In this document: positions 61,409 to 64,000 of the stretch, one piece after another
Position numbering within the stretch: the first letter of the stretch is position 1
How the letters are laid out: every line of letters begins with the position of its first letter
Assembly: GCA_964389925.1 (NCBI GenBank)
Contig: CAYMGE010000010.1
Coordinates: 31,964-95,963, forward strand
Length of the DNA stretch: 64,000 nt
Direction: 5' to 3'
DNA from: CALECP01 sp964389925
GTDB lineage: Bacteria > Chloroflexota > Anaerolineae > Promineifilales > Promineifilaceae
Notes under the pieces: generated by a model
Database searches by the model: none
Seen by the model: only the letters and a program-made list of their open reading frames with translations
What the model was told of the DNA's origin: nothing
Position numbers and translations under genes: made by a program

Positions 61409-61666
61409 TTATGCCTCCGCTGCGTAGACGCTGATGTGCTTGCGGCCGAGTTTGGTCTCAAACTTGACCTGCCCTTCGATCAACGAAAAAATCGTGTAAT
61501 CCTTTCCGATGCCAACGTTGTTGCCGGGACGAAAATGGGTTCCACGTTGACGCACGATGATGTTGCCCGGAATTACCGCCTCACCGCCATACTTTTTGAC
61601 ACCGAGACGCTTACTGTTGCTGTCCCGTCCATTGCTTGTTGAACCGCCACCTTTTTTATGTGACAT
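61409..61666 (-). CDS. rpmA: Ribosomal protein bL27
   Basis: 85 residues: MSHKKGGGSTSNGRDSNSK at the N terminus, then RLGVKKYGGE, PGNIIVRQRGT and GVGKDYTIFSLIEG-type core (here NVGIGKDYTIF). The N terminus lacks the cleavable extension of Firmicutes L27. It reaches into the peptidyl-transferase centre of the 50S subunit. It sits between rplU and the L31 gene in one operon. Confidence 0.97.
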   Translation of the reverse strand: MSHKKGGGSTSNGRDSNSKRLGVKKYGGEAVIPGNIIVRQRGTHFRPGNNVGIGKDYTIFSLIEGQVKFETKLGRKHISVYAAEA

Positions 61667-61718
61667 GATATTTGCTCCTAGTCGCTCGTCGCTTCTAAAA
61701 AAATATGCAACGTGTAAC

Positions 61719-62312
61719 CTAATCTTCTACAACTCGCCCGCCATCCAGCTCATCTTGCAAGATTTTGAGTTCGTCCCACTTGCCATCGGCCGCTAATTGC
61801 GCCTGTTGTGGCCACGTGTTTGGCACTGCGCCAATTCCAGCATTATTTAAGATGTCTTGCAAACGACTAATGCTGGTGTCTGCTAACTCTTGATAAGTCT
61901 TGATGCCAGCATTTGTGAGTGTTCTTGCTGTGACAGGGCCGATGCCTTCGATGCGCTTCAAATCATCCTGTGCTTTTGATTCATTGCTCGACGATTTACC
62001 ACCCATCACAATCGTGTCAATTCGTAGCTTTGTATAATGCTGACGATGACCACGACGGCGACGATAACGCTTTTTCGGCTTATATTTCCAAACAAAAATT
62101 TTCTTTCCGCGATATTGGTCAACAACAGTGGCGAGGACGGAAGCACCTGAGACAGAAGGTTGACCAATTTGCACCCCTGCTCCATTTGAGAGCAAAAGTA
62201 CGTTGTCTAACTCGATCTGTTCCCCGACTTCATAGGGCAGCTTCTCAACAGAGAGGTTGCCACCTTCCTCGGCGCGGTATTGCCGACCGCCGCATTCTAC
62301 AATTGCATACAT
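61719..62312 (-). CDS. rplU: Ribosomal protein bL21 with C-terminal helix-hairpin-helix extension
   Basis: 197 residues. The first 103 are bL21: MYAIVECGGRQYRAEEGG, VLLLSNGAGVQIGQPSV and KIFVWKYKPKKRYRRRRGHRQ. After a Ser-rich linker comes LKRIEGIGPVTARTLTNAGIKTYQELADTS, then WPQQAQLAADGKWDEL, a helix-hairpin-helix tail. Similar tails exist on L21 of Bacteroidetes and some other phyla. GGAG lies 9 nt before the ATG. Confidence 0.95.
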   Translation of the reverse strand: MYAIVECGGRQYRAEEGGNLSVEKLPYEVGEQIELDNVLLLSNGAGVQIGQPSVSGASVLATVVDQYRGKKIFVWKYKPKKRYRRRRGHRQHYTKLRIDTIVMGGKSSSNESKAQDDLKRIEGIGPVTARTLTNAGIKTYQELADTSISRLQDILNNAGIGAVPNTWPQQAQLAADGKWDELKILQDELDGGRVVED

Positions 62313-62458
62313 TGTGAAAACTCCAATTGTGGGTTAATGGCATGGGCAGCGGCGGCTACCACATGCAGCAACGAAAGATTATAGAAAATTCTAGGCGGAA
62401 GTCAAAAATTATCAACGATGCTAACGATCAGTTATTGTGTGCAATTTTGAATTAGGGG

Positions 62459-62508
62459 TTGACAAATAGATAGTTATCGATATGATTCATATTGATGAAT
62501 ATCGATAT
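62459..62508 (+). promoter_or_regulatory. ArsR-type promoter and operator
   Basis: TTGACA (62459-62464) and TATGAT (62481-62486) are 16 nt apart, a near-consensus promoter. Overlapping it are ATCGATAT copies at 62476 and 62501 and the inverted repeat ATTCAT-ATTG-ATGAAT (62485-62500). This is the arrangement of an autoregulated ArsR operator. The ATG at 62495 lies 8 nt after the -10. Confidence 0.65.
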
Positions 62509-62803
62509 GGTAAAGTTTGCAAAGGCGATGGCTGACTCAACAAGACAAGCAATGCTGAAAGAGCTTTGTTGTCAATGGCTGTGCATATCTGATCTTGTCG
62601 AGCGGCTAGATGTTAGTCAGCCAACTGTATCGCACCATTGCTCTGTGTTAGGCGATGCGGGTCTGTTGATCAAACGGCGTGAAGGCAAACAGGTTTACTG
62701 CACACTCAATCAAGAGATGATGACTTTTTGCTGTGGCCAGTTGATGGCGACATTCGCACCACAACAAACGCTTTCCGTTGAGGCTATCGCTGTTAACGGG
62801 TGA
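62495..62803 (+). CDS. ArsR/SmtB family metalloregulator
   Basis: 102 residues from MNIDMVKFAKAMADSTRQ (a second ATG at 62507 is possible). The winged helix has ISDLVERLDVSQPTVSHHCSVLGDAGLLIKRREGKQVYC. The thiols in LCCQWLC just before the recognition helix correspond to the As(III)/metal site of ArsR-type repressors; CC near the C terminus could add ligands. It likely represses its own promoter and the flavin monooxygenase gene 51 nt downstream. Confidence 0.88.
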   Translation: MNIDMVKFAKAMADSTRQAMLKELCCQWLCISDLVERLDVSQPTVSHHCSVLGDAGLLIKRREGKQVYCTLNQEMMTFCCGQLMATFAPQQTLSVEAIAVNG

Positions 62804-62854
62804 CGATATTTTTTTACTGAACATATAGATGGATGTCTATTTGAAGGAATTGTC

Positions 62855-63955
62855 ATGAACAAAATATACGATGCAATTGTCATTGGCGGTGGACAAGCAG
62901 GGCTGGCAACAGGGTATCATTTGCAACGATTAGGGATGCGCTTTGTCATTCTGGAAGCATCTGAACACGCTTATGGCTCATGGCCTAAATACTACGATTC
63001 TTTGCGTGTTTTTTCACCAATTGGTTATTCATCGCTACCGGGGTTGCCATTTCCGGGTGAATACGATGCTTACCCTTCGCGGGATGACGTGATTGACTAC
63101 CTCTCTGCTTACCAACAGCAGTTCAACTTGCCCATCATGACTTCTGCTCGTGTTTCGCAGATTACTAAATCGAGTGGCATTTTTCACATAAAGACAGTGC
63201 GTGGCGGATTGTACGAAACGCGCTCCGTTATTGCGGCAACGGGGTCTTTCCATCGGCCGAATCTCCCCAAATTCCCCAATCAATCTGTATACACTGGCAT
63301 ACAACTTCACTCCCGCGACTATCGAAACCCAGAATCATTTCTCGGTAAGCGCATTGTCGTTGTGGGGGGCAAAAACTCGGCCGTACAAATCGGCGTTGAG
63401 CTTGCAAAAGTTGCCAACGTGACGCTGGTATCACGACATCCTGTTAAAATCCAACCTCAAAGAATACTTGGCAAAGATTTTCACTTTTGGGCGAGATGGA
63501 CAGGTTTAGATCGCGCCCCATTTGGCATTTCGCAAAACTTTATTCAACGTCAGCTTGGCAATGTTCAAGTCATTGATTTAGGTGGTTACAGAGAGGCACT
63601 GGATGCTGGAAAGCCTGACATTCGGCAGATGTTCACCCATTTCACCAAGAATGGCGTTGTTTGGGAAGATGGGACAGAAGAACAAGTCGATGCGGTGATC
63701 TATGCGACGGGTTTTCGGCCGAATCTCGACTACCTTCAACCACTCAATGCGCTTGACGAGAACGGCAACCCACACCATCTTTTAGGTGACAGCACAACTG
63801 TAGAGGGTCTCTACTACGTCGGTCTGTCTGGACAAACCTCATTCGCATCTGCCACGTTACGCGGCGTTGGGCATGATGCCAAACGAGTCACAAAACATCT
63901 ACAACGCTATTTAGCTGGAAAACCATGCTGTTTTTTACAACAACTTAGGTTCTAG
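62855..63955 (+). CDS. ArsO-like flavin-dependent monooxygenase
   Basis: 366 residues. FAD fold AIVIGGGQAGLATGYHLQRLG, then SWPKYYDSLRVFSPIGYSSLPG, the NADP fold IVVVGGKNSAVQIGVELAK and VIYATGFRPNLDYL. This is the pattern of ArsO-type NAD(P)H-dependent flavoproteins often found with arsR; the exact substrate in arsenic metabolism is unsettled. GAAGGA 7 nt before the ATG. The pairing with an ArsR gene supports an arsenic or metalloid role. The last 45 nt of the window are AT-rich with no feature seen. Confidence 0.85.
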   Translation: MNKIYDAIVIGGGQAGLATGYHLQRLGMRFVILEASEHAYGSWPKYYDSLRVFSPIGYSSLPGLPFPGEYDAYPSRDDVIDYLSAYQQQFNLPIMTSARVSQITKSSGIFHIKTVRGGLYETRSVIAATGSFHRPNLPKFPNQSVYTGIQLHSRDYRNPESFLGKRIVVVGGKNSAVQIGVELAKVANVTLVSRHPVKIQPQRILGKDFHFWARWTGLDRAPFGISQNFIQRQLGNVQVIDLGGYREALDAGKPDIRQMFTHFTKNGVVWEDGTEEQVDAVIYATGFRPNLDYLQPLNALDENGNPHHLLGDSTTVEGLYYVGLSGQTSFASATLRGVGHDAKRVTKHLQRYLAGKPCCFLQQLRF

Positions 63956-64000
63956 TGACATTTGTGTAAGAAAAAAATTAATAGGAAAAAGGTAGTAAAG

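Noticed and set aside
449..63722. TCGGCCGA as a restriction site shaped by avoidance
   Set aside because: Avoidance would deplete the CGGCCG core; it is strongly enriched instead.
1..64000. tRNA, rRNA, tmRNA, RNase P RNA or riboswitch
   Set aside because: No gap of sufficient size carries a cloverleaf, TTCGA-type T arm or known aptamer pattern.
1..64000. CRISPR array or prophage
   Set aside because: No regularly spaced direct repeats and no phage structural or integrase genes were seen.

Overview
The window reads as chromosomal DNA of a Chloroflexota bacterium, probably from the Anaerolineae/Caldilineae side. This is inference from gene style, not from a marker gene. The signs are lipoproteins with long Val/Glu/Thr linkers after the lipobox, a Pro-Thr-rich SH3-like membrane protein, a giant secreted subtilase ending in a Y-L-P-I motif, a ribosomal L21 with a helix-hairpin-helix tail, and many genes without a Shine-Dalgarno sequence but with a -10 box about 6 nt before the ATG. 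Base composition is close to balanced. No rRNA, tRNA, CRISPR array, prophage or intact insertion sequence is visible.

Layout. 0-9 kb: a methyltransferase, then a five-gene peptide/nickel-type ABC importer operon (lipoprotein binding protein, two permeases, two ATPases) plus a small membrane protein, closed by a clear terminator. 9-21 kb: EcsC-like protein, 1392-residue subtilase, TetR regulator, Uma2 nuclease, YifB ATPase, RbfA, a secreted protein with a duplicated unknown domain, and an amidohydrolase apparently fused to a CYTH-like domain. 20-29 kb: APH(6)-type kinase, ECF41-type sigma factor overlapping an FAD oxidoreductase, a secreted repeat protein beside a two-component system, a remnant GIY-YIG element between inverted repeats, and a GT39-like membrane glycosyltransferase. 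29-40 kb: polyprenol-mannose synthase, methyltransferase, NarL regulator, Flp-like micro-ORF, ComF, HPF, YitH-like acetyltransferase, PuuE-like deacetylase, dihydrolipoyl dehydrogenase, SH3-like protein, nitroreductase and Tat/lipoprotein amine oxidase. 40-55 kb: a 2024-residue alpha-2-macroglobulin lipoprotein without its thioester, Rpn-type nuclease, a broken kinase/FGE gene, a second GT39, ABC-F (Uup), a duplicated spondin-like protein and a CrtC-like lipocalin. 55-64 kb: Uma2, RNase J, PP2C, UppP, HPRT, thymidine kinase, the L21-L27-L31 ribosomal operon and an ArsR/ArsO-like pair.

The main finding is at the DNA level. The octamer palindrome TCGGCCGA occurs about 60 times by hand count, against about one expected in 64 kb, and is spread through genes on both strands. 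At many copies the top strand switches abruptly from G/T-rich on the left to C/A-rich on the right. Both strands therefore read G/T-rich when approaching the site 5' to 3'. I know of no described system with this property. It resembles a highly iterated palindrome such as cyanobacterial HIP1, with an added local strand-asymmetry flip.
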